Shown piece by piece: positions 44,318-53,287 of a stretch of 61,074 bases of DNA; positions within the stretch are counted from its first letter, which is position 1; every line of letters begins with the position of its first letter. The stretch is from the NCBI GenBank assembly GCA_009695195.1, contig SIBJ01000015.1, positions 1 to 61,074 on the forward strand. The letters are read 5' to 3'. The notes under the pieces are model-generated. The model was not told the origin of the DNA. It saw only the letters and a program-made list of their open reading frames with translations, and did not search any database. Source of the stretch: Pedosphaera sp. (lineage in GTDB: Bacteria; Verrucomicrobiota; Verrucomicrobiia; Limisphaerales; JADLHS01). Made by a program: the position numbers and the translations under genes.

Positions 44318-45421
44318 ATGCGACTCGGTCCGCTGACATTGTGTTCAAATTTGTTTCTCTCGCCGCTCGCGGGATACACAAACCTGCCGTTCCGGCTCGT
44401 CGTGCGCGAGGTCGGCGGCGTCGGTCTTTGCACCACCGACCTCGTCAACGCCCGCTCGCTCCTCGAACAACGTCCCAAAGCCTTCCAACTCATCGAGACC
44501 CGGCCCGCCGATTCGCCGCTCGCCGTCCAACTCTTCGGCAGTGTGCCGGAGGAAATGCGCGACGCGGCCCAATTCCTCGAAGCCCGCGGGGTGGCCTCCA
44601 TTGACATCAACATGGGTTGCCCCGTCAAAAAAGTCTGCAATGTCGGCGGCGGCTCTGCGATGATGACCGAACTCGACAAAACCTCCGCCCTCGTCCGCGG
44701 CATGGTCAGCGCCGTCAAGATTCCCGTCACCGCCAAGATGCGGCTCGGTTGGGACGACGAGAATCTCACCGCTCCCGATCTCGCCCGCGCGCTCGAAGCC
44801 GTCGGCGTGGCGGCCATCTTCGTTCACGGCCGCACGCGGGAACAGGGTTTCGGCGGCGCGGTCAATCTCGTCGGCATCCGCGCCGTGGTCGCCGCCGTGA
44901 AAACCATTCCCGTCATCGGCAACGGCGACATCACCACGCCGCAGGCCGCCAAAAAAATGCTGGAGGACACCGGTTGCGCCGGCGTGAGCGTCGGGCGCGG
45001 CGCATTTTACAACCCGTGGATTTTCCAGCACACGCGGCATTACCTCGCCACCGGCGAGCTTTCGCCCGAGCCGCCCTTCGACGAACTGGTGCGCGTGATG
45101 TGCCGGCATCTTGATCTGATGGTGGAAATTTTCGGCGAAGAACTCGGCTGCCGGATGTTCCGCAAGGTCGCGCCGCAATACTCCCGCCGCTTCGGGCCCG
45201 CGAACGAGTTCAATAAACGCGTCGTGCTCGTCGCCACGCGCGCGCAATTTCTTGAAATCCTCGCCGACTACCGCCGCTGGCGCGCGCAGTTCCTCGATGA
45301 CCGTGGCGAATTGCTGCCGCGTTTCCGTCCGCCGCCGATGGTCGCTTCGTTCATGCGGGACGCGGAAACGCCGGTCAGCGGAAAAGTCGCCGTGCCCAAA
45401 GGCCCGGTGGAAGTGTGGTGA
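44318..45421 (+). CDS. dusB: tRNA-dihydrouridine synthase (DusB type)
   Basis: A 367-residue FMN enzyme that reduces uridine to dihydrouridine in tRNA D-loops. Seen: LSPLAGYTNLPFR, the FMN-site block; DINMGCPVKKVCNVGGGSAM, whose GCP-x-KKV form is DusB-like; VFVHGRTREQGF; and GNGDITTPQAA with SVGRGAFYNPWIF. It is longer than many because of a C-terminal extension. ATG 44318 matches the fold start. Codons upstream are not needed. Confidence 0.93.
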   Translation: MRLGPLTLCSNLFLSPLAGYTNLPFRLVVREVGGVGLCTTDLVNARSLLEQRPKAFQLIETRPADSPLAVQLFGSVPEEMRDAAQFLEARGVASIDINMGCPVKKVCNVGGGSAMMTELDKTSALVRGMVSAVKIPVTAKMRLGWDDENLTAPDLARALEAVGVAAIFVHGRTREQGFGGAVNLVGIRAVVAAVKTIPVIGNGDITTPQAAKKMLEDTGCAGVSVGRGAFYNPWIFQHTRHYLATGELSPEPPFDELVRVMCRHLDLMVEIFGEELGCRMFRKVAPQYSRRFGPANEFNKRVVLVATRAQFLEILADYRRWRAQFLDDRGELLPRFRPPPMVASFMRDAETPVSGKVAVPKGPVEVW

Positions 45422-45460
45422 GTTCAGCGCCTGCGTCGAATCGCTCCGGCCACGCACGAA

Positions 45461-48400
45461 TCATTTTTTCGCCAGGTGCCGCTTGCGCCAGAGAACGTAA
45501 ATCACCGGGTAGAGCAGCAATTCCAGAATGCCCGACGTGATGACGCCGCCGATCATCGGCGCGGCGATGCGTTTCATCACGTCCGCGCCACTTTGCGTCG
45601 TGGGCGACCACATGATGGGCAGCAGGCCGAAGAGGATGGCGCAAATCGTCATGATCTTCGGGCGGATGCGCTGCACCGCGCCTTCGATGACGGCGGCGTG
45701 AAGGTCGTCCATGGAATTCATTTTGCCGGCGGCGCGAAATTTGTCCCACGCGTGATCGAGATAAAGCAACATCACCACACCCGTTTCCGCATCGAGTCCG
45801 GCGAGCGCGATGAGGCCGACCCACACCGCCATGCTCAGGTTGTAGTTGAGCAGATAAAGAAACCAGAACGCGCCCACCATGGAGAACGGCACGGCCAGCA
45901 GCACGATGAACGTCTTGGCCGCGCTTTTCGTATTGAGGTAGATGAGCACGAAAATTATCAGCAGCGTGAACGGGATGACCACTTTGAGTTTCTGCTCGGC
46001 GCTCTTCAGATATTCGAACTGGCCGGCCCATTGCATGTAATAGCCGGGCGGAAACTGGACGGTTTCTTTGATGCGCTGCGACGCGGCGTCCACGTAGCCC
46101 TGGATGTCGCTGCTCGTGATGTCCACGAAAACGAAACCGACGAGCTGGCCGTTCTCGTTGCGGATGGAGGGCGGGCCGGTTTTGAAACTCAACTCGGCCA
46201 GCGCGCTTATGGGAATTTGCGCGGGCGCACCGGGCGCGCCGCCCATCGGCACGGGCACGAGTACGCGCTTGAGCGAATCGAGGTCTTCCCGGAAATCGCG
46301 CGCGTAACGGACATTGATCGGGTAACGCTCGCGGCCTTCCACCGTCGTCGAAATCGTTTTGCCGCCGATGGCCGTCTCAATGATGTCGTTCACGTCACCG
46401 ACGGTGAGGCCATAGCGCGCGGCGACTTCGCGGTTCGGCGTGAAGTCGAGGAAGTAACCGCCCGTCGTGCGTTCGGCGAACGCGCTGCGCGTGTTGGGGA
46501 AATCGCTCAACGCCTTTTCTATCTGCACGCCCACGTCCTGGATCGTGCCGAGGTCGGGCCCGAATACTTTGATGCCGAGGATCGAGCGGAAGCCCGTGGT
46601 GAGCATTTCCGTGCGCGTCTGGATCGGCATCCAGAAAATGTTCGCCATGCCGGGCGTCTTGATTTTGTCGTTCATCTCGGCGACCACCTTTTCCCACGTC
46701 ATGCCGGCACGCCATTGCTCCGGCGGCTTGAGCCTCACCACGGTTTCAAACATCGAAAGGGGCGCGGGGTCGGTGGGCGTTTCGGCTTGGCCGGCTTTGC
46801 CAAAGACGGATTCAACTTCGGGAATCTGCCGCAAAATTCGATCCTGGATTTGCAAAATCTTCGTCGCCTCGCCGATGGCCATGCCGGGCACGGCGGTGGG
46901 CATGAAAAGAATGTCGCCTTCGTTGAGCGGCGGCATGAACTCTTTGCCCAGCTTCATGAAGGGAAAGACCGTGGCCGCCATGATGAGCAGCGCGACGAGG
47001 AGCGTAGGCCAGCGGAAGCGCAGCACGAAATGCACGAACGGCTGGTAAGCCCAGATCAGGAAGCGGTTCACCGGGTTCTTCTTCTCCGGCGTGATTTTAC
47101 CGCGCACGAACAGCATCATCAGCACGGGCACGAGCGTCACACCCAGCAGCGCGGCGAAGAACATGGAAAAAGTTTTCGTGAACGCGAGCGGCTTGAACAG
47201 CCGGCCTTCCTGCGCTTCGAGCGAGAACACCGGAATGAAACTCACTGTGATGACGAGCAACGCAAAGAACAGTGGCCGCCCCACGCTCTTGGCGGCGGCG
47301 ATGATGACTTCGATGCGCTCGGCGTTCGTCGGGTCGCGGCCTTTCTCCTCGCGGAAATGTTCGAGGAACTTGTGCGCGTTTTCGACCATGATGATGGCCG
47401 AGTCCACCATCGCGCCGATGGCGATGGCGATGCCGCCGAGCGACATGATGTTCGAAGTTAAGCCCAGCCAATGCATCGGCAGAAACGAAAGCAAGATGGC
47501 GATGGGCAGCGTGATGATCGCGACGAGCGCGGAGCGGATGTGCCAGAGAAACACGAGGCAAACCAGAGCCACCACGATGCTTTCCTCGATGAGCTTCTCG
47601 CGGAGCGTGGAGATGGACCGCTTGATAAGCTGGCTGCGGTCGTAGGTCGTGACAACTTCGACGCCTTCGGGGAGCGAGGGTTTTATTTCCTCCAACTTCT
47701 TCTTGATGCCGTCAATGACCGTCAGCGCGTTCTCGCCGTAACGCATCACCACGATGCCACCGACCACTTCTCCCTCGCCGTTGAGTTCAGCTACGCCGCG
47801 CCGCAAGTCCGGGCCGAGATGCACCGTGCCGACGTTCTTCACATAGACCGGCGTGCCCTTCTCCGACTTGAGCGGGATGTTCTCGATGTCGGCGACGCTC
47901 TTGATGTAGCCGCGCCCGCGCACGTAATACTCCGTCGAGCCGACCTCAAAGATTTTTCCGCCCACGTCGCCGTTCGACATGCGGATTTTATTCACGACCT
48001 CGTTGAGCGGAATGCCGTAGGCGACGAGCTTGTTCGGGTCGAGGTCCACCTGATATTGCTTCACGAAACCGCCGACCGGTGCGACTTCGGAAACGCCCTT
48101 CACCGATTCGAGCGCGTAACGCAGATGCCAGTCCTGGAACGAGCGCAGTTCGGCGAGGTTGTGTTTGCCGGATTTGTCCACGAGCGCGTATTCAAAAACC
48201 CAACCCACGCCCGTCGCATCCGGCCCGATGACAGGATTCACGCCCTCCGGCAACATGCCGCGCACGGATTGCAAATACTCGATCACGCGCGACCGCGCCC
48301 AGTAAATGTCCGTGCCGTCCTGAAAAATCACATACACGAACGATTTGCCGAACATGGACTCGCCGCGAACGAACTTCACCTTCGGCGCGGCGATGAAGCG

Positions 48401-48655
48401 AGTGGAAATCGGGTAAGTGATTTGATCCTCGACCAGATCGGGCGAGCGCCCTTCCCAATCCGTGTAAACAATCACCTGCACGTCGCTCAAATCGGGGATG
48501 GCGTCGAGCGGTGTTTGTTTCAGCGCCCAAATTCCGCCAGCGATGCCGAACACGACGAGGATGAGGACGAGGAAAACATTCCGCGCGCTCCACTCGATGA
48601 CGCGTTCAATCAGGAAAGGTTTCTTCTGTTCGGTTGGCGGAATGGAAGTTTCCAT
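45461..48655 (-). CDS. cusA: CusA-type heavy-metal RND efflux pump
   Basis: A 1064-residue inner-membrane pump, standard HME-RND length. It opens with a single helix then LDAIPDLSDVQVIVYTDWEG, and GGIAIAIGAMVDSAIIMVEN carries TM4 residues in the form typical of CusA (monovalent Cu/Ag) rather than CzcA (Co/Zn/Cd). Methionines in MPPLNEGDILFMPTAVPGM fit a soft-metal pathway. It works with the adaptor and outer-membrane genes just upstream. Substrate remains an inference. Confidence 0.9.
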   Translation of the reverse strand: METSIPPTEQKKPFLIERVIEWSARNVFLVLILVVFGIAGGIWALKQTPLDAIPDLSDVQVIVYTDWEGRSPDLVEDQITYPISTRFIAAPKVKFVRGESMFGKSFVYVIFQDGTDIYWARSRVIEYLQSVRGMLPEGVNPVIGPDATGVGWVFEYALVDKSGKHNLAELRSFQDWHLRYALESVKGVSEVAPVGGFVKQYQVDLDPNKLVAYGIPLNEVVNKIRMSNGDVGGKIFEVGSTEYYVRGRGYIKSVADIENIPLKSEKGTPVYVKNVGTVHLGPDLRRGVAELNGEGEVVGGIVVMRYGENALTVIDGIKKKLEEIKPSLPEGVEVVTTYDRSQLIKRSISTLREKLIEESIVVALVCLVFLWHIRSALVAIITLPIAILLSFLPMHWLGLTSNIMSLGGIAIAIGAMVDSAIIMVENAHKFLEHFREEKGRDPTNAERIEVIIAAAKSVGRPLFFALLVITVSFIPVFSLEAQEGRLFKPLAFTKTFSMFFAALLGVTLVPVLMMLFVRGKITPEKKNPVNRFLIWAYQPFVHFVLRFRWPTLLVALLIMAATVFPFMKLGKEFMPPLNEGDILFMPTAVPGMAIGEATKILQIQDRILRQIPEVESVFGKAGQAETPTDPAPLSMFETVVRLKPPEQWRAGMTWEKVVAEMNDKIKTPGMANIFWMPIQTRTEMLTTGFRSILGIKVFGPDLGTIQDVGVQIEKALSDFPNTRSAFAERTTGGYFLDFTPNREVAARYGLTVGDVNDIIETAIGGKTISTTVEGRERYPINVRYARDFREDLDSLKRVLVPVPMGGAPGAPAQIPISALAELSFKTGPPSIRNENGQLVGFVFVDITSSDIQGYVDAASQRIKETVQFPPGYYMQWAGQFEYLKSAEQKLKVVIPFTLLIIFVLIYLNTKSAAKTFIVLLAVPFSMVGAFWFLYLLNYNLSMAVWVGLIALAGLDAETGVVMLLYLDHAWDKFRAAGKMNSMDDLHAAVIEGAVQRIRPKIMTICAILFGLLPIMWSPTTQSGADVMKRIAAPMIGGVITSGILELLLYPVIYVLWRKRHLAKK

Positions 48656-48697
48656 AAGTCTAGTTCGCAGGATAGCGACCGGGAAAAGAATGTGTGA

Positions 48698-48898
48698 CGC
48701 TCGCCCTCACCCCGGCCCTCTCCCCCGGGGAGAGGGAGAAGCGAAGCAAGTCGCTGAATAATTCGGAAGCCCTTGATGCAATCGCCGTCGCAATTTCTTT
48801 CGGTGAAAAAGCAGAACGAAATCTGAGCGCCTCACCATTGCCTGGGCGCGGCGAATGATTCTCCCTCTCCTGGGGGAGAGGGCCGGGGTGAGGGCGGT
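48698..48898. repeat. Inverted pair of CCCTCACCCCGGCCCTCTCCC repeats
   Basis: Two copies of the same element sit head to head: CCCTCACCCCGGCCCTCTCC at about 48704-48723 and its complement ending at about 48895. Each also folds on itself (CTCCCCCGGGGAGAGG; CTCTCCTGGGGGAGAG). This is a widely scattered palindromic repeat in many bacteria. It lies in the 276-base gap between the RND pump and adaptor genes, which has no gene. Confidence 0.85.
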
Positions 48899-48931
48899 CG
48901 TTTTTTTTCACACCTTGATTTTTTTATCGGT

Positions 48932-50251
48932 TTACCACGACTTCAACGCTCCTTGCACTTTGGCTTCGGCATCAATCAGGAAGTTCGCGCTCGTCACGAC
49001 GCGTTCGCCCTCCTTCAAGCCGGATTTCACTTCGTAGTTGTCGCCGTACTGGCGGCCAAGCTCGACGTAGCGCGGTTCGAGTTTTCCCTCGCCCTTGTCC
49101 ACGAAAGCGATGTTGTGTTTGCCCGTCGGCAACACCGCGCTCACCGGCACGGCCACACCTTCGCCCATGTCCATCGTCAACACCGCGTCCACATACATGT
49201 CGGGGCGCAGCTTGAAATCGGGATTCTCGACGTCAATCCGCACCCGGCCCGTGCGCGTGGCTTCGTTGATGAACGGATCTATCAGCGAAATTTTCCCGCT
49301 GAACTTCTTGCCCGGATACGACGAGCTCGTGACGGTTAGGGGCAAATCCTTTTTCAACATCGGCAACTCGTCCTGATAAAATTGCGCCCAGACCCACACC
49401 GCTGAAAGGTCGGCCACATCCACGAGATGATCGCCCATCATCACGCGGCGGCCCTGGTCCACCGGAATGTCCTGCACGACGCCTTTGAAGGGAGAATGCA
49501 GCGTGAGCGTTTCCTGCGGCTTGCGGGTCTTTTCCAATTCGGCGATTTGCTCATCGCTAATATTCCAAAGCTTCAGGCGTTGTTTCGCCGAGAGGACGAG
49601 ATGTTGCGCGCTTGCGAGCAGGGCCGCACTGGCGTTGGTCTGACTCCGGTCGCGCAGGTTCAGCGCGTTCACAAATTCCCCCTGCGTGGTGAGCAGGTCG
49701 GGACTGTAAATCGTGAGCAGCGGCGCGCCCTGCTCAACCAGCTCGCCGCGGGAGGAAACAAAAAGCTTCTGCACGTAACCCTCGACGCGCGCGACGTAAT
49801 CCCAATGGCGCTGTTTGTCGTAAGCGACCGTGCCCGCCGCGCGAACCGTGTGCGAGAACGGTTTTTTTTCAACCGCCGCGTAGGTCACGCCGATTTGTTG
49901 CTGACGGGAAACCGCCACGGTGAATTCGCTCGGAGCTTCTTCTGGGGCCGCGTTGGTCTTACCGTCGCCCGCAGCTTGCTCGGCGAGCATCTTCGCGTGG
50001 TCGTGGCCTTTCTCTCCCATCGCCGGCTCGCTGGACTGGCTTTGCTTTTTTTTCACCGGGACGAGGTCCATCGAACAAATCGGGCATTTGGCCTTGGGGT
50101 CCTGCGAGTGGACCGACGGGTGCATGGTGCAGGTGTAATAATCCACGTCGGCGGGTTTGCCGCCGCCGCTCTGCTTGCTGCACGAAACCAGCAAGACCGC
50201 CAGGCCAAGCGCTGCCATGCCGGTGATGAGGACGATGAATTTATTTTTCAT
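48932..50251 (-). CDS. CusB-like periplasmic adaptor with heavy-metal-binding N-domain
   Basis: A 439-residue membrane-fusion protein. A lipobox VSC (residue about 24) follows the signal. Then comes a heavy-metal-binding domain, YTCTMHPSVHSQDPKAKC with CPICSMDLVPV, holding conserved Cys, Met and His. The rest is barrel-sandwich and alpha-hairpin of CusB: RVEGYVQKLFVSSRGELVE and GVAVPVSAVLPTGKHNIAF. It bridges CusA to the outer-membrane channel. The upstream 3' gene overlaps its start by 11 bases. Confidence 0.92.
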   Translation of the reverse strand: MKNKFIVLITGMAALGLAVLLVSCSKQSGGGKPADVDYYTCTMHPSVHSQDPKAKCPICSMDLVPVKKKQSQSSEPAMGEKGHDHAKMLAEQAAGDGKTNAAPEEAPSEFTVAVSRQQQIGVTYAAVEKKPFSHTVRAAGTVAYDKQRHWDYVARVEGYVQKLFVSSRGELVEQGAPLLTIYSPDLLTTQGEFVNALNLRDRSQTNASAALLASAQHLVLSAKQRLKLWNISDEQIAELEKTRKPQETLTLHSPFKGVVQDIPVDQGRRVMMGDHLVDVADLSAVWVWAQFYQDELPMLKKDLPLTVTSSSYPGKKFSGKISLIDPFINEATRTGRVRIDVENPDFKLRPDMYVDAVLTMDMGEGVAVPVSAVLPTGKHNIAFVDKGEGKLEPRYVELGRQYGDNYEVKSGLKEGERVVTSANFLIDAEAKVQGALKSW

Positions 50252-51563
50252 GGGTCTGGTTCTTCTTGGAATTGTTGTCCGATTCGAGGCCGAGCATTTG
50301 CAACGCTTCGAGATCGCCGAGGCCGCAGCACAGGACGAGTTCGGACAACATCTGGTATTGCTCGCTCACGGCGCGGGCGATCATCAGCCGCGCGTCGAGC
50401 AACATGCGCCGCGCGTCGAGCAGGTCGCGGAACATGCCCCGGCCCGTTTCCCAATTTGCCCGCGCGCTTTCCAGCGCGACCTCGCTGCGCGGGATGATTT
50501 CGTCGCGATACACCACCGCTTCGCGCCGTGCGGCGTCAATCTTCACGGTGAGATTGTGGACTTCCTCGCGCACATTGAGCGAATAATCCTTGGCGTCGGC
50601 TTCGGTGGCTTGGAGTTTGGCTTCATCGCGCCGGATCTCTGCGCGGTATTTGCTCCGGTTAAAGAGCGGGAGGTTGAAGTTCAACATGAATTCCGTCTGC
50701 CGCCACTCGCCGTTGCCGGAAAAATTCCGACTCTCGACACCGAAGCTCACATCGGGCAACCGCGCGCGGCGCGTGGACGCGACCACAGCCTCCGCCTGTT
50801 TGATTTGCTCGCGCATCATGCGGAGCTTTGGTTCGTATTTCGTGGCGAAGTTTACGAGCTGCTCGTTGTAAACCACCGGCCCGGCCAGCGGCGGCAGTTC
50901 GAGCGACGGCCAGGGCGATTGCAAATCGCGATTGAGAAAGCGGTTCAACGTCACTCGCTCGTGCCCGAGTTTGTTTCGGTCCGTCTGCAATTGCGTCGTC
51001 CGTTTCGCGCGTTCGTTCTGAAGTTGCAACACCTCAACCTGCGTGCCGGTGCCCGCGCGATATTTTGCGTCCATCGTCTCAATCATCGCCTCAACGAACG
51101 CCAGGTCCTGTTCGCCAACGGCCACGATCCGCTCCGTCAACGCCGCGCGAAACATCGCCTTGGCAAAATCACTGCGCAGGATTTGAAACTGGTAATCCGC
51201 GTTCGCGTTCTCGACTTCAAATTCCGCGCGCGCGACGCGGCGGGCGAGGTCGGGTTTGCCCCAGAGCGGGAGCTTTTGTTCCGCGCCGTAAATGAGGTCG
51301 CCGTCGCTGGCGCGAAAATCCTCGCGCGCCGCCATGCCGCCGAATTTGATCATCGGGTCCTCCCACGAGCGCACGGCGGCGACACTGGCGGCGGCGGCGT
51401 TGGTGCGGGCGCGGGCGGCGGCGAGCGCCGGATGATTCGTACGCATCTCCTCCGCGAACTGGTTCACCAGCGCGGGCGTGAGCGTGAGGGAATTCGTGGC
51501 GGCGAAGGTTTTCATTCCCGCCGCGCCGCTCAAGATCAAAACTGTAATCGCAATTGTTTTCAT
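50241..51563 (-). CDS. TolC/CusC-type outer-membrane efflux channel
   Basis: A 440-residue outer-membrane factor. A signal peptide (MKTIAITVLILSGAAGMKTF) precedes repeated coiled helices typical of OEP domains, such as MMREQIKQAEAVVASTRRA and ALESARANWETGRG. It forms the exit channel for the RND system. It is first in the operon and overlaps the adaptor gene by 11 bases (start of the adaptor at 50251). Upstream codons to 51632 precede the signal and were excluded. Confidence 0.9.
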   Translation of the reverse strand: MKTIAITVLILSGAAGMKTFAATNSLTLTPALVNQFAEEMRTNHPALAAARARTNAAAASVAAVRSWEDPMIKFGGMAAREDFRASDGDLIYGAEQKLPLWGKPDLARRVARAEFEVENANADYQFQILRSDFAKAMFRAALTERIVAVGEQDLAFVEAMIETMDAKYRAGTGTQVEVLQLQNERAKRTTQLQTDRNKLGHERVTLNRFLNRDLQSPWPSLELPPLAGPVVYNEQLVNFATKYEPKLRMMREQIKQAEAVVASTRRARLPDVSFGVESRNFSGNGEWRQTEFMLNFNLPLFNRSKYRAEIRRDEAKLQATEADAKDYSLNVREEVHNLTVKIDAARREAVVYRDEIIPRSEVALESARANWETGRGMFRDLLDARRMLLDARLMIARAVSEQYQMLSELVLCCGLGDLEALQMLGLESDNNSKKNQTHEK

Positions 51564-51657
51564 ACCGACCAAATCAAAGTTTTCCGGGCGCAGGCAGACG
51601 AAGGGCGTACACAGTGCGCCTGCGCGGTACACACTGCGGGTGTTCAGGCGGGAAGGG

Positions 51658-51990
51658 TCAGATCAGCCGGGCGCAATCCCGTTGGAAAAGCGGGACGCGC
51701 GCCGCTGTCACCGAAGAGGAAGCAGCGGAAGCAAAAACTTCGGCCTCGGCGCGTGGCAAGAGCCATGCCGTCGAAGCGGTGAGCGCAAACAGATTGAGAT
51801 GGAATTGAACCGACGGACTGGCAGCGGCCGGCTGCGGCTGCGGCGCGGAGGAGGTCTTTGCGACGCAACAGGGAGCTTTGCACTCGCAACAACCGCCCGC
51901 CCGCTTCGCGCCGCCGGAAGGCTGGGCCATCACAACCACCTGCGCCCAGAACAGGAGCAGGCTCAGAACGATGGCGGACAGCCGTTTCAT
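51658..51990 (-). CDS. Small Cys-rich secreted protein
   Basis: A 110-residue protein with signal peptide MKRLSAIVLSLLLFWAQVV and a cysteine cluster (GGCCECKAPCCVAK) in the N-terminal third, then an Ala/Pro-rich body. Nothing identifies it further. Cysteine density and position at the head of the Cus operon suggest metal binding in the periplasm. It is probably the first gene of the efflux transcript. Confidence 0.65.
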   Translation of the reverse strand: MKRLSAIVLSLLLFWAQVVVMAQPSGGAKRAGGCCECKAPCCVAKTSSAPQPQPAAASPSVQFHLNLFALTASTAWLLPRAEAEVFASAASSSVTAARVPLFQRDCARLI

Positions 51991-52016
51991 GCGCTCAGTC
52001 TTAGCACCGATTGGAT

Positions 52017-52041
52017 TTCGGCAAAGCCGGTTTTTGCCGAA
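52017..52041. other. Hairpin between two minus-strand small genes
   Basis: TTCGGCAAA (52017-52025) pairs with TTTGCCGAA (52033-52041) around a 7-base loop. It lies just past the 3' end of the gene at 52048-52350. No T run follows on the minus strand, so it may be an attenuator or RNA-stability element rather than a full terminator. Confidence 0.55.
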
Positions 52042-52047
52042 GACCGG

Positions 52048-52350
52048 TTATTTCTTGGCCTTGGCCTTCGCGGCTTCGGCATCGGCGATCTTCTTCGCGT
52101 ACTTCTTCGGGTCTTTGTTGAAATCCTTGAGGCAGGACTTGCAGCAGAGTTTGATTTCCTGGCCTTCGTGTGTGAAGACGTAGGGCTTCATGCTGGCGTC
52201 CGCGCCGAGTTTTTCATCCGAAACGATGCATTTCTCGAGGGGATAGGGCTTGGCCTTCTCGGCTTTCTTTTCTTCAGCGAGGCCGGACAGGGGCGCGGTG
52301 ACAAAGATCGCGGCGAGCGCGACCACGGTAAGGGCGTTCAGTTTTTTCAT
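52048..52350 (-). CDS. Small secreted YHS/metal-binding-like protein
   Basis: A 100-residue exported protein with signal peptide (KKLNALTVVALAAIFVTAPL). The mature part has YPLEKCIVSDEKLG and EIKLCCKSCLKDFNKDPKKY, with one plus three cysteines in a pattern like YHS domains, which bind transition metals. The C-terminus is Lys/Ala-rich. Location supports a periplasmic metal chaperone or sponge role, as inference. Confidence 0.75.
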   Translation of the reverse strand: MKKLNALTVVALAAIFVTAPLSGLAEEKKAEKAKPYPLEKCIVSDEKLGADASMKPYVFTHEGQEIKLCCKSCLKDFNKDPKKYAKKIADAEAAKAKAKK

Positions 52351-52546
52351 AATCATTTTTGGCGGACTTGCCTGTATTACGCCAGAGACGGGGGAATCCC
52401 TCAAACTATTTTGCCGGTTTTTTTCAGGCGCTCTCTGACCGTGACGGGGTGGAAAGCGATAATCCTTCGCGGGATTTTGGAAGCTGCGGGGTAGTTATTT
52501 CCGGAACAACGGGAGGCAATGAAGCTTCCCGCGGAATCAAAAACAT
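52351..52546. promoter_or_regulatory. Divergent regulatory region of the metal island
   Basis: 196 bases between divergent transcripts: the small YHS-like gene and efflux genes leftward, the cnrYXH-like set rightward. GGAAC (52503-52507), the core of many ECF -35 boxes, lies 40 bases before the rightward ATG, but the -10 side is unclear. No operator was recognised. Confidence 0.35.
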
Positions 52547-52885
52547 ATGAAAACCAAAATCCTCACCGCCATCAGCGCAGTCACGTTGGCTGCCTTCACC
52601 CTTACTGCCGGCGAAGCGTTGCTCTCGCCGCGGGCCAAGGACAACCAAATCACCGTTGTGCCCCGCAGCGCAAACGGCGTGAACCTCGCGACCGCGAATC
52701 GCGACCAGATCGGCTCGCCGCGCGCACTGGCCAACGAAAACGCTGCGGTCGGGGGTACGGAAACCGCCTCCAACCCGGCCAAATGTGCCGTCGTCGGCAC
52801 GCCGCGGCAGGCGGATATGTTCGCGTCCTGCTGCAAAGTGGCCAAGGCCAGTTGCACCTCCGCCAAAGCCTGCTGCGCGAAGTGA
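52547..52885 (+). CDS. Small Cys-rich secreted protein
   Basis: A 112-residue protein with signal peptide MKTKILTAISAVTLAAFTL. Its mature part ends with seven cysteines, KCAVVGTP then MFASCCKVAKASCTSAKACC. This terminal cysteine run is strongly suggestive of soft-metal binding, though no named family is evident. It is the first gene of the rightward metal-response operon. Confidence 0.7.
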   Translation: MKTKILTAISAVTLAAFTLTAGEALLSPRAKDNQITVVPRSANGVNLATANRDQIGSPRALANENAAVGGTETASNPAKCAVVGTPRQADMFASCCKVAKASCTSAKACCAK

Positions 52886-52957
52886 CCCGCGTGGTTGCAT
52901 CCGCCAAACGAACCATCCAAACTTCGGGCGGCGGGTAAAAACGTCGCCCATTTTCTC

Positions 52958-53284
52958 ATGAAAACGCCAGATCAAAATCCCGAGGACGCGAATCTCAGCC
53001 GAGCGCTGCGGTCGGCGCGGCCTACGCCGAAATTACCGCCGCGATTTCAAGAAGGCGTCTGGCGTCGGATCGCGGAGGCCGAGTCGCCGGTGCGCGAAGC
53101 GAGCAGAGCGGCGTGGCTGGACGCGATCACGGCGCTGGTGATGCGACCGCGCTTCGCGTTCGCAACGGCGGCGGTGTTGATCTTCGCCGGCGCGCTGCTC
53201 GGCGTGCGCGAAGCGAGCCAGGCCGTGCGGCAGGATGCGCAGGCGCGCTACGTCGCCACGGTGGCCCCGGGCACTCTGCGCTGA
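52958..53284 (+). CDS. Single-pass membrane protein, probable CnrY-like anti-sigma
   Basis: A 108-residue protein. The N-terminal 60 residues are hydrophilic (LPPRFQEGVWRRIAEAES), followed by one membrane helix at about 68-85 (FAFATAAVLIFAGALLGV) and a short outside tail. This is the layout of small anti-sigma factors such as CnrY. It is followed by the sensor and the ECF sigma, in the cnrYXH order. Sequence similarity alone does not prove the role. Confidence 0.6.
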   Translation: MKTPDQNPEDANLSRALRSARPTPKLPPRFQEGVWRRIAEAESPVREASRAAWLDAITALVMRPRFAFATAAVLIFAGALLGVREASQAVRQDAQARYVATVAPGTLR

Positions 53285-53287
53285 TCC

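Noticed and set aside
45476..47461. A 661-codon open frame on the plus strand opposite the RND pump
   Set aside because: Antisense shadow of a high-GC conserved gene; the peptide is rich in His/Arg/Glu and lacks domain features.
50157..51782. A 541-codon plus-strand frame opposite the outer-membrane channel gene
   Set aside because: Shadow of the TolC-like gene and the start of the adaptor gene.
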